From Reticulomyxa filosa (lineage: Eukaryota > Foraminifera > Reticulomyxidae), in assembly GCA_000512085.1 (NCBI GenBank), contig ASPP01009302.1:1-22368 (forward strand): a stretch of 22,368 nucleotides of DNA. The letters are read 5' to 3'. The translations under genes were made by a program, and so were the position numbers. Position 1 is the first letter of the stretch. Every line of letters begins with the position of its first letter. The notes beneath the pieces were generated by a model that saw nothing but the letters and a program-made list of their open reading frames with translations, did no database searches and was not told the DNA's origin. Shown piece by piece: positions 10,428-20,752 of the stretch.

Positions 10428-13400
10428 TTACCACATTTGTCGCCAATTTCTTTGATCGTTTGTTATCACATTGTCTGAAGTTCCAAAAGAGTAATCGTTT
10501 CCATCACTTGCCCATAAATTTGAGTACGCAATATTATTTTCTTGATGATTTTCGTCAGTTGTTTCATTTCTTGTGTTGTTTGCCAAAGCCATTGGCGCGA
10601 AGTTGTTGCTACTATAAAGCTGAGGCGCACTTGAAGGATTATCATAATAGTCATAAAATGCCTCTCTATGAGGAGGAAGGCCTGCATCTCGAAATTGGTT
10701 ATGCACTAATTGCATTCCTGTAGGCTGGAGATGTTCTAATGTATAAGGCACGTTAAATTGGATTGTTTGATGAACTAAAGAAGTATCATCATCACCCGGG
10801 CGAATTTGCTGTGCGAAGTTTCGAAGGCACATTTCGTTAAAACGTATCTGTTGTTAGTTACATACATTGGAACTTTTTTAAATGTTATTACATTATTTTT
10901 TGAAAACATAACAAACCAAAATAATAGGTTTTATTGAAGGAAACATTTGCACTAAGTCTTGAACTCGTAGTGCCACTGCGTCCTATTAATTTGTTGTATT
11001 CGTACGCAGATTTTGTTACAAGCACTGAACAACACAGAAATATTTTCACGCATACCCTTGCACTCGTTCTCTGCAATATCATTTGCGCTACAAATACATT
11101 GATAGAAGGAAAAGCACACAAGAATACTTCATCATTTGTTTCAAATTCCGTCAAAAATGTGTTAATGGAAATCTGTTTTTTTTCAAGACACCAAGATTAC
11201 AAGGAACAACTTTTAAAAAATCAGGAAAGAACAAAAATGCCAAAATATTACCTCCAGATTCGAATTATCAACTGACATCTGAGTAGTGTCCAATGTAGTG
11301 AGATTGTCGTCAGCACATTGTTGGCTTTGAGGCTTGGCAATCATTTGAGTTGTTGGGTATTCGCTTTGTATTAAATCACATATGATGCTAGGCACAAATT
11401 GTAAAGGATAAAACACGGTATGGATTTTGACATTAAAATCTTTGAATACATTTGACAAATTTGCCATTAATTTTACTATCACCTTGTGAAAAAATTCGTG
11501 TTTGCCAGCATAATTTCTATATTTTGATATATTTTAACCTTTTATTTGTATCACTTCAAAAAAAAGGAATTGATGTGTCGTCAAAATAGACTACATACGG
11601 CGATGAGCTGTTGGTGCACAGCAAAACATGACAATTGACGTATTGATAATAACATCTAAAAACACGGCCAATTAAGTTTTGAATGTCATCTCTTGTTTGG
11701 GGAGCTGATGTCAAACTCAAATTACATAAAATCACACATGTGTTGGGGCTAATGATTAATGTCTCTGCTGTAAGAGCTCGCTTAAATAGTACAATGTTAC
11801 AATATCCTAAGGCCCGAATTAGTGACTCTGGTATCCATGTATGAGGATTATTGGTGCAAATCAAGGCAATCTTTTGACTAAAGCAGCGAGACAATTGTAC
11901 TTCCACAAAATCTGATTCAGCCGAGTCAAATTTTACGAGTTCCTCTCTGTGAAGTATTTATCATCACTTGTGCTATGAAAAGAAGATTAAATTAAAAAAA
12001 GTTAACATGAATGTCAGATCGACTGATGACTTGAATACGACAACGTGTATGCTCTGTTTATCCAGAGTAACAACACTGTCTTTAATGGACTCGAATACAC
12101 TGGTATCAAAGCAAATTAACCGAACAATTGACTCCAGGAATGTTTTTATACTGGGTATATCTGGTTTTTGGACAATCTCATTAAATACTGCAGCGGTGCT
12201 TACGAAACAGCAGCAGTTCTCGTCACTCAGCTCTCTGTATTGACAGCAAGTCCACGTATGTGATATATTGAAAACGCAACAAGAAGCAAACGCAAAAACT
12301 ACACATGATAGCATTGGCGTGCTCTGCTTTCTGAATAAAAGAAACTCCTTTGGTTACGTTCTTTTGCTGCAAAGATTTTTCAATGAATCCAATGACGACT
12401 GCTTTGTCAAATAAAACGACTGTTTTTGTTTTAGACTTTGTATCAGTCGAGTGGACTAATGTCGAAATTACTTCAAAGATACGGGTCAACTTTGGATCAA
12501 TCGAGAGTTGCCCGTTTGCATTTTCATTCTGTTTTTCAAAGGGCAGCAAATCTCTAAGAGGATGGTGTCTCAAAGCAAAAAATAAACAAAAGTACCGCTA
12601 TCTCGGACATTGCACCAAGTAATAATGAAATGGCGTCTTTGCTTTCAAAATATGACAAATGTTTGTGGTACCATTTGTCATTGAGCAATTTCTTCACAAA
12701 AGCCAATGCTACTAAAATCTTTAGTATTCATCACGTTTACAGATTATTTTACAGAAAACGATACACCAAAAAGAAGAAGAAAAAACTGACGCTGCTGTGG
12801 ATAATATAATCTCGGACGTGCACAAGTGCATAAACAATGACAATGTGTCGCAGTACTTCCTCGTGTCTCTGACGCACTGAGCGGACAAAAAAGCATTTTG
12901 CATAGATATTTTTTTACAAATAGTCCAAATATACAAATTGCAAACAAAGTCAATAAATTACCTATCTCGGTTTCATAAAGCATTGTATCTTGTTTTTGCT
13001 CAGTCGCTTCTTTTACCATTTTTCTATAAGTTTTGACGGAATACAACCTTATAATAAACTTTTGAACACAGCGTTCATAAAGGAAAAAATAGACAAATTA
13101 CGTGATTCGCTCTGCTTCGATAGTGAACACAGTTTCATGGTTAGCGATCAATCCGAAGGTTTTCAATTGTCTTGCTAACATGATAGTTTATTTATTGAAT
13201 GTAGAAAAGGCTAAGGGAAATAATTCAAATTAAACACAAAACAAAACTGAATGGCTTTGCACATTCGCTCAACACGGTCAATACATCTCTTTGGGCAACG
13301 GATAGTGGAAATTCCACAATTTTCGTCTTTTTTTTCACAATTTTTTCTTTTTCCAATTTTTGCTTGAATTTGACAAAACCAATGTCCGATTCTTGCGCTT

Positions 13401-16400
13401 TTAAATTTTCAATCAGCTCTTTATCTGTCATTCGTCGATGTGGCTTTAGTTTTGACGTTGTTGAGGGCATAACACCACTCTTGGACGCATCATCTAAAGC
13501 ACTAATATTTTCATTATGTTTAGAAGGCAAGATATCGGTTGCGTTTTGCAACCGAACTCTTTTGGTGGCAGGTGCCTAAATCACAACAATATGAGCGCAT
13601 ACATATTTTTTGTTTTCCCTTTTGATATTGATGTCTCAAAAAGATACATGAAGATTATCAAGTTCTGCAGTGGCTATTGATCTCTTCTTATCAGCGCTAA
13701 TGTTTCCAATAGCGTCAGGTTTTTTTGATACTATTGAGTTGTCTTGAGATGAACTTGAGATTACATTTAAAGCTTGTTCGTCATCTTCGGCGTCTTCTTT
13801 AATTCTGTCTAATTCCAAAAACTGCGTTTTGTTGTGCAATGCAATTCGTGGATGGGTGTTACTCTTATTTATATTATTGATCTCAACCATTTTTGCAGGC
13901 ATGTCCAATTTTTCTACTGGTTGTGTGGTTGTGCAAAGGATGCCACTACTCGGTTCCGTATTTTCATTCATTTGTCCAGACAAATTGGTTTTTATTTCCA
14001 AGTCTGCAAAACAAAAAAAGAAGCATGTCAGTAGTATAAATATTCCATTCTGCTGGAAAGAGTGAAATTGTCTCCAAAGTTTTATTCTTTTCATTTTAAT
14101 TTTTTAACTGTTTGTGCTTTTTCTGGACTCTGATTGCTGTTGGAGATTATCTTGAGGTTGCATCTTCGAAGCAAATTGTGCATTCGCACTCTGATCTACG
14201 CAAGCAATGAAATAATGTAAATCAAATACAGTATCTATAATATAAAAAGCAGACAAGGAAACCTGGATTGTGTACTGTGACCAATTGCTTGTTGAGATCT
14301 CTAGGTCTATTCTGGGACAAATTCTGTTTATTTTGTTTTTTGATAACTTTTTTTGAAGAAATACCATACAAAAATAAACAAACAATTTGTTCTTTCACAG
14401 ACCATGGAACCATTGTTGACATTGTCATTAGCACTATATCCACCTGAACATTGACATAATGTGAATTTGTTCTTCTGTTTGGAAAAAAAAAATAATCCTT
14501 ACTTCGGTTACCTTGAAACGCCAACTGAATTTTCTTCAATTCTTCTGCGCATATTTGGTCCGTCAGCGGTTCTTGCATTATCTCGGAGTAATTCATCATG
14601 GAGTGCTGTGACAAACAGTCGCTATTCAACTGGCTAAGCATGTCATTGTTCTGATAATCTTTTGCTTGTGCTGGATTCTGACTGGCTAAGTTGTTTTTGG
14701 AATCTCGAACGCAAGTGGAGCTTGCATTGGAACAAATGCTATCTTCTTCCGATTCTTCACTGCGTTATGTTTTGTTTTTTTACTTTTTTTCTTAACAAAA
14801 TCGGCAATGTCCACGTTTCCTTAGCTGTGGACAACGTTCACATCAAATTAGCATTTGCAATGTATTTGTTTACAGCAAACCTATCAAACAAAATGGTGTC
14901 GAATCTACTCCAATCATTTGCAAAAAACTGGGACGGTTTGAATTCATTGAGATCTGTTGCAATTATAGCTGTCGAGAACTCATTCGCACAACTATTTGTA
15001 CTTAGCATTAGGTGCACTGTGTCTGCAATTAATTGATATTTTGTTGCTATCACTCCATTTTCGTAAGAAATTCTCCCAGCAAATCTCTGAATGGAATTAA
15101 AACTTCACTACCGCTTTGCAAAATAGAATTTGGAATGAAGTAATCATTTGGGAATAACTCGAATAACGACTTGATGATGTGATCGTAAGCGAGATAATTG
15201 GGTGCGTTTTCTTGGCATTTTTGCAGCCAATCATTTTCTTCTTCTGAAAGTGTTGTTATCCATCAGAGCAAGCCAAACAAATTCAGGTCAGTTTTATTAA
15301 CATTGTAAAAAAAAGAGATCCAGACCTGTTAAACTAAGGTTCTTGAGTGAAAACGGTTGTGGTCCGCTTGAATCGTTCCAAAACAACTGACATTGACTTT
15401 CGTGCAGGTCTTCCGACTGTGTTCCTTTTGCTTCTAGTAGCTTGTGGGACGTTTGTGAAAACGAATGTATCATACTTTTGGAGATTTCTTCAGCATTCCA
15501 AGGACAGTCATCTGAATTTAAAAAAAAATAAAAATCTAAAGTGTAAAACGAAAAAATTTTTTCTCACTTTGTGGGGTGTTTTCGAATAATACGTAGTCAA
15601 TCATTGATTCTTGTGACTTTCTCCAATGTTGCAAAGCTTCAAGTTCTTCACATTCTAGTATTCGATCGACGGAAATACCTAACGGAAACCGTTCAAATTC
15701 GCTTGTATAATCAGCTATTTCATCGAATAGCATGTTCTCCCAGTAGTCGCTCCTGTATGTAGTATCATCTAACACTTTCAAAAAAAACTTAAAGAAGAAA
15801 ATAAGTACTCCACTGTTCGTCCAAGTCCAGGATAAAATTGCTTGCGATTGCTGAGTCCAATGGCAGACATTGACAAAGCAAACCGACAAGCGATGTCCAA
15901 AGATTGAAGGTGCTGAGTTGAGGACTTGTTTTACGATGAGCCGATAGACGCAATAAATCAAAGCTTATGGCGTCAATAGTGTCAGAAGGGATCCAAAATA
16001 ATTCGTTGTCATCGAATAGAGTCGATGGAATTTCAAACTCACATATATCACATATTCTTCGTTTTGGTGCTGTTGCTTTGACCTCTCTTCCTTCAAGGGA
16101 AAAGAACCTTTTCAGTGAATATTTGCAAATACCAACAGCCATTTATTTTTCAAAAGGTGAAAGTGAATTTTTGAAAATACATAACTTTGTGTGGTACATT
16201 GTCAATTCTCTGCTGAAGGTGTTTGAATAATAGGAAAGCATCGAGAATTCATTCGTGCTGAATGATAGAGCAGTTTTTTGGGCTTGTGCAACTGAGACAA
16301 TTATTTGAAAAGCGTCCTTCCACTCGGCCTTCCAAAACCGAGCACTTTCAAAAGGAATTTCGGGTAATGCATAAAATTTTAGCTCAATCTGGTCTGTTGA

Positions 16401-16406
16401 GGTCAT
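10428..16406 (-). CDS. SHOC1: SHOC1/ZIP2-like XPF-family meiotic crossover protein
   Basis: A 1453-residue protein in 23 exons, coding order: 16406-16198, 16107-15809, 15774-15568, 15511-15326, 15243-15054, 15000-14842, 14759-14512, 14474-14444, 14323-14263, 14190-14109, 14003-13648, 13575-13248, 13174-13102, 13047-12962, 12876-12791, 12718-12596, 12528-12305, 12234-12007, 11946-11595, 11482-11252, 11172-11056, 10982-10917, 10847-10428. All phases close. Residues about 400-680 are Ser/Asn/Gln-rich linker. From about 750 come a helical VYALVHVRDYIIHSS block, a RecA-like SIDPKLTRIFEVISTLVHST region, an XPF-nuclease-like fold (FKRALTAETLIISPNTCVIL, HVLLCTN, VKIHTVFYP) and HhH-like FPSINVFVAQMIL and MFPSIKP motifs. 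The XPF catalytic ERK-D signature is absent, as in SHOC1/Zip2. Known role: SHOC1/Zip2 with SPO16 stabilises crossover intermediates in the ZMM pathway. The name rests on motif order, length and missing active site; another XPF/FANCM-family protein is possible. Confidence 0.68.
14444..14474 (-). other. 31-nt microexon of the SHOC1-like gene
   Basis: The exon is bounded by an ACAG acceptor at its 5' side and a GTGGAT donor. It is in phase with both neighbours, linking LAFQ to RICPRIDLEI through EEQIHIMSMF. It is the shortest internal exon in the window. The assignment rests on phase and splice dinucleotides only. Confidence 0.5.
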
Positions 16407-16756
16407 GACTTTCTTTACAAGGCGGAGCCTCCAGGATTAAAATACATTTAGGGGATATCCCCAGTTTTTTAAAAAAAGTAGGAATGAGCTACTTGTTTAT
16501 TGTATTATTCTTTTTGCTGTTCCATTGAAAAGTTTGCATATTTTTAATTGGTAGATTAAAGATAATAGACCCAACAAAACCAAGGACGATATGTTTTTGA
16601 AAGTAGCAGCAATTAAAAGAGAGGAACAACATAAACTACTTCGAATGGATACATAGTGAAGGTTTGTTTTCTTGCAACCACTGGCGTCAGTACTTCCTTT
16701 CTGTCGAAAACGCAAACGGGAGCTCTAGCAACAATTATTCAAGGCATAATCGAAAA
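16407..16756. promoter_or_regulatory. Divergent promoter between SHOC1-like and CCDC22 genes
   Basis: 350 bp separate the two start codons. A perfect 12-bp palindrome GGGGATATCCCC lies at 16451-16462, 45 bp upstream of the SHOC1-like ATG, beside a GC-rich ggcggagcctcc. These stand out in otherwise AT-rich DNA. The half nearer CCDC22 is open in its frame back to about 16640 but shows no conservation, so the MEEADK start was kept. Confidence 0.45.
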
Positions 16757-19003
16757 ATGGAGGAAGCAGATAAAATCATAATTCCAATTCTGAAGTCTGC
16801 AGGTTGTAAACTTGATGATTCCATCAGGTCCATGTCACAATTTACAGCACCTTTGGTCGTGCACTGCTGTGCTACGTGTTTGAACGCAATGGACAGTAGC
16901 AACAGTATTCCAACTGAGCTTCCAAAGCATAGTAAAACGCAACAATTTGGAGTAGGCAACACAATAAAAATGGCCTGCATAAAGTTGGGTTACCCTTATC
17001 CCAACGATATTGGTTATGAAACATTTATATATCCAAACGAACAAGACACCCGCAAAATATTGCGTTGGTTGGTAGAAAAGCTGCAAAAGCACAGCAAGAG
17101 CAACGCAACGGGCGAGACCAAAGGCGACACTATGAATTTGGACGAAGATGAACAAGAAATGTTGGGAGGGAGAAAGTGGTTGGACAAACAAATTTTGGAA
17201 AATTTGAAACAGTGGACCCAGTCCCCGTATTCTTTCCTCACCAAACCGCAAATGAAGTGTGCATTCAAATCGGTGCCCATTTTTTTCCCACTCAAAAGTG
17301 GGCCGCTTATCAGTTTCAAGCCTCAAGCCCTTTTTCTTTAGTAACGGGGGTTATACGCCACATATAAAACGCACCTGAACTTTTTTTAGAGGAGAATAAA
17401 AAGAGTAACACCACGATAAAAAAACACTTTTTATGTATATACATGCATATGCATATGCATATGCATATGCACACAGCTCAATACAATATTTTCAATACAC
17501 ACAAACAATGTATATACAAAAGAGAAAGAAGAACATTATTGGACGAATGATCTGCCATGGATCTCTCAACAACTGAACAATGACGATGAGTTGATTCCAT
17601 CAATACTGACACTGAATCACCGACAATATTTGGAATCCAGTGTGGGAGTGAACAAGAGCAAAACGAGGAGAATGGAGGTGAAGGATTGGATGGAGGGGGA
17701 CATCATCATAATGCAATTGATTGGAAAAAGCTGATTGGAGAAAGCATCAAACAGGAATTGAGTCAATTCAAACGGAAGATCGCCACTGTTCCAAACGCTG
17801 GCATACACCACGGCACCAGCCTTTCGAGAGCAGTTACATTCACGCAAGCCCCGAAGACAGTGAAACCGTATGATACATTATATATACATATATGAATGTG
17901 ATGAAAGTATGCATATGATAATGTCCTTCTTAACAGGGGCGGCAAAGTGGAAAAAGATGAAACAGAGGAAGAAGTGGAAAAGCGTCGCAATGAGGAATTG
18001 GATGAATTGCGATCGAAAATCCAGGATTTGGAAGCAAAATTGAAAGCAATGGAAGAAGAAATTAAAAAAGAGAAACAAAGAAAAGAGGAATTGGAGAAGA
18101 CGATCGAACAGGAGAAAAAACAAAATGAACAATTGCAGGAAGAGTTAAACACGAAGGAGAAAGTCCATCAATTGATCGGTGGAAGTGCCGACGAAAATAT
18201 CAAGAAATTGGAAGAAATTGTAAAGAAACAACGCGATAAATTGAAAAACGCTGTCGATCAGTGGGAAAATCGCAAACAGTTGTGGACAGACGAATATCGC
18301 TCCAAGAAGACATCCATGGAACGTCGTGAAAAAAGCTGCAATGATTTGTTGGAAGAATTGAAACTTATGCGCAAAGAAATGAAACAATGTGCCAAAGAAA
18401 TCCGCGAAAAAGAAGACATGTTAGAAAAAGTCGTTGCACGCTTGAATAAGTTGCCAAAGACATTTGACCGTCAAGCTTATGTTGACCGCATTTTAAATGT
18501 CGTCGCTAATTTAGAAACACAGAATAGACAGATCAAACAAGTTTTGCTTTTTTAAAAAAGGGGAGAAAAAATCATTGTTTTATTGCGCATTTACGCTACT
18601 TTTTTTTTGTTAACAGGCTTTAGAAGATATACATGAACTCCAAAGAGAAACCAACAAAGTGACAGAAAAGTCAAAGCGGGCATTCAATATTTGCGATGAT
18701 ATGATATTCCAAGCCGCTCAAAATGCAATGGAAGAAAACGCAAAAAAACAATTGAATAAATGCTATAGAAATGTTGTCGCTATTCGAGAGCAGTTCGATA
18801 AAATTGTCGAAACCACAAAAAAAACGTCCAATATCCAAAATGAAATCCGAGATTTGCAATCTCAATTGCAAGCCTTGCAAAGTAAAGTGGAAACATTGGA
18901 TATTGAAAAAGTTAAGCAAGATGCCAAAGAAGTGGCTGACGAAAATGAAGAACTAACGAAAAAATTGAAAACTCTAAAAAAACAACTCAAAAGCTTAAAC
19001 TAA
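16757..19003 (+). CDS. CCDC22: Coiled-coil protein CCDC22 (CCC/Commander complex)
   Basis: CCDC22 pairs with CCDC93 to scaffold COMMD proteins in the CCC (Commander) complex on endosomes, which recycles membrane proteins and adjusts NF-kB signalling in animals. Exons: 16757-17340, about 17525-17867, 17937-18540, 18617-19003, about 639 residues; the human protein, as I recall, has 627. Evidence: the N-terminal start MEEADKIIIPILKSAG and the NN-CH domain (IKMACIKLGYPY, GYETFIYPNE, residues 1-110), a variable middle (QFQASSPF), a long coiled coil from about 330, and the family C-terminal signature LPKTFDRQAYVDRILNVVAN then ALEDIHELQRETNKVTEKSK. ATG 16757 gives exactly the family start. The frame breaks twice; one added base at the T7 run (17280-17286) and one at the G5 run (17695-17699) restore a continuous product and correct splice phases. 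Exon 2's start is uncertain by a few codons. Confidence 0.93.
17443..17470 (+). repeat. (ATGCAT)n microsatellite in CCDC22 intron 1
   Basis: Four complete ATGCAT units plus ATGC. The unit is its own reverse complement, so either strand can form hairpins. It sits inside intron 1 (about 17341-17524), which is the longest CCDC22 intron. Confidence 0.9.
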
Positions 19004-19329
19004 TCTAAAAGCTAACAGCTTTTGTTTAATTAATTACTTTTTTTTGGGTGATTATTTTTGCTCACTAAATTTTCTAAATAATCTTCTTAAATAATTGAAC
19101 TATAATGAATTGTCAAACATTCTTTTGATAATCGAAATTTTTTTCTTGAGCAAGGTGCAAAAACAAGATTCATTTTTGGCAAGCGTTATTTATTTATTAT
19201 TTAACTTCAAAAATATTCCCCAAAAAAAAAAACAATGTCAGACACCCAAACAAAATTTGTTCAATCACACAACTAAAAAAGGCTGTTGGATCTACTGAGT
19301 TTCAAAGCGCAATAAATTTCTTGTTCCCG
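19004..19329. other. Convergent 3' region after CCDC22
   Basis: AT-rich sequence between the CCDC22 stop and the stop of the His-rich gene on the minus strand. No coding exon is recognised. A reverse-strand AATAAA (tttatt on the plus strand) at about 19187-19192 and a plus AATAAA near 19310 are possible poly(A) signals. Confidence 0.45.
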
Positions 19330-19503
19330 TTAGTGATGATCACCACGATGGCCATAGGTTGGATACTGCTGGTGATGTTGGTAAGTGGTTGGTTGGTGGT
19401 GGGCAACTGGGACGTAGCCGTGACCGGTGGTGTACGTTTGTTGATGGGTATTGTATTGTCCATGGTGGCTAGGAGGTTGATGATGGCCAAAACAGCAGCC
19501 CAT
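19330..19503 (-). CDS. Small His/Gln/Tyr-rich protein with MGCC lipid-anchor start
   Basis: A 57-residue open frame, too short for most gene finders. It begins M-G-C-C-F-G, which fits the N-myristoylation consensus at Gly2 and offers Cys3/Cys4 for palmitoylation, the usual dual signal for a membrane-anchored protein. The rest is low complexity: 13 histidines (often HH pairs), many Gln, Tyr, Pro and Gly, with motifs such as GYVPVAHH and YQHHQQYPTY. It ends GDHH. The other frames are just composition shadows. An in-frame TAG lies nine codons upstream of the ATG, after a TTTTTTT tract; if that TAG is a splice acceptor, an upstream exon could add residues. Function unknown; the His clusters could bind Zn, Cu or Ni, or drive condensation. 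Composition and the plausible start support it; no homologue is recognised. Confidence 0.55.
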   Translation of the reverse strand: MGCCFGHHQPPSHHGQYNTHQQTYTTGHGYVPVAHHQPTTYQHHQQYPTYGHRGDHH

Positions 19504-20509
19504 TTCGTGCGGATGTGATTGTTCTAGCTAAAAAAAGACAGCGCACAAGGGACTACCCAAACTCTAGCTGTTGAGTTGTACGTTACAGTGACCGTTGAAA
19601 CGTTAATTTTCCAATAGTTATCCCAAAACAGATGTTGACATTTTTTTGGATTTCTTTACAAAAAAACTTACAACTATGTACACTGGACAAGTTATCCGTT
19701 ACACAGTTGCAAATTCGTAGTACTATCCGAGGTAGTACCAACAATAAATGTTGCTTTATGCTCACATTCTCCTTTTACTTTTGTTTCTTGTTTTATAAAA
19801 ATTTTTTGTGGTGAATATATCCCAAAAAATTATTCAAAATAATGTACTGTTCATCTGGTTGTAAAATAAACAACTTTTTAGGCAAGATCTCTTCGAAATT
19901 TGAAAATAAAGGGAGTTCTGAGGTTCACTTGGATTTCTGATAATGGTAGTACTACACGTACTACATAAGTACAACAAACGTAGGGACATGTATTTTCAGT
20001 TTTGTAAAAGCGTATTTTTTGTTGATTGGTCTCAAAAACTGCTAAAAAAAAACTGAAGCTTTTGTCATATGTTCAAGCGGACAGAAAAAAAGCCACAAAA
20101 ATAACAATAAACTCTTGGCACAACGAAATACCACACGGGATCCTTTTTAAAAGCGCTTGAACAAGAAATACCCTTTTTTCCATAGTCTGTTTTAGAAACA
20201 CGATATCAATCAAACCTTTACTCTGATCAATATCTCTAGCAAGCCAATTAATACTATTGGTCCAAACCAAAATTAAAGAAAAAGAATGAACAAATCAAAG
20301 ACATAAAAAAAATTTTAATAAAATTATGTACATTAAAAAAAATTAAGTTTATTTTTCATGGAGAAAATTGATCACTAATAATAGATAAATTATATCATAA
20401 CACTTACAATGATGAGGCACCTTACACTTTGTACTTATATACATTGAATTTATTTTTTTTAAGTGTCATATTGTTATTTTATTTTATTAAAATCGTAATT
20501 ATGGGTATC
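19504..20509. other. Gene-poor region upstream of the His-rich gene
   Basis: No recognisable gene. The heptamer gtagtac appears at 19717-19723, 19732-19738 and 19946-19952, and its reverse complement at 19958-19964. The last two form a hairpin with a 5-nt loop. A weak 65-codon minus-strand open frame at 20073-20270 has no family resemblance. The first 40 bp share a sequence with the dispersed repeat at 20510. Confidence 0.4.
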
Positions 20510-20752
20510 TTGTTCTAGCTAAAAAGAGCAATTGTCACAAAGGGAACACGGTACTTTAAAAGAAAAAGACAAAGGAAAAGATAACAAAAACTTGTGGAAA
20601 ATTCACACAATGACAACAAAAAGTGGAAAAGAATAAATTTTAAGGCTTAATTAAACTTCAAAACATAAAAAAACAAATTAAGTCCAAGATCACTCAAATG
20701 TTGTGAAAACAAGTTTGGCTATTCACTATGGATAGTAAGTGCGGATTAATAG
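20510..20752 (+). repeat. Dispersed repeat, copy A
   Basis: About 240 bp, homologous in order and orientation to 22131-22368. Shared blocks include aaaggaaaagat, cttaattaaa, and tgaaaac followed by a(g)tttggct. Divergence is high, with indels. The left edge also contains ttgttctagctaaaaa, found again at 19519-19535. It is non-coding and adenine-rich. It may be the 3' UTR or a terminal part of a retroelement, given the RNase H remnant between the copies. Confidence 0.8.

Noticed and set aside
10934-11286. Plus-strand open frames opposite the SHOC1-like gene end
   Set aside because: They are antisense to exons and introns whose phases close on the minus strand.
16757-17340. Minus-strand open frames of up to 163 codons across CCDC22 exon 1
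   Set aside because: The plus strand is unambiguous CCDC22; the minus frames lack motifs.
17443-17470. Short regular repeats considered as a CRISPR-like array
   Set aside because: A plain 6-bp microsatellite without spacers, in a eukaryotic intron.
19302-19490. 62-codon minus-strand frame (Thr/Pro/Ile-rich) overlapping the His-rich gene
   Set aside because: It is another frame of the same low-complexity DNA; the MGCC frame has the better start and meaningful motif.
20073-20270. 65-codon minus-strand open frame
   Set aside because: Unremarkable composition, no motif, isolated in repeat-rich DNA; cannot be supported as a gene.
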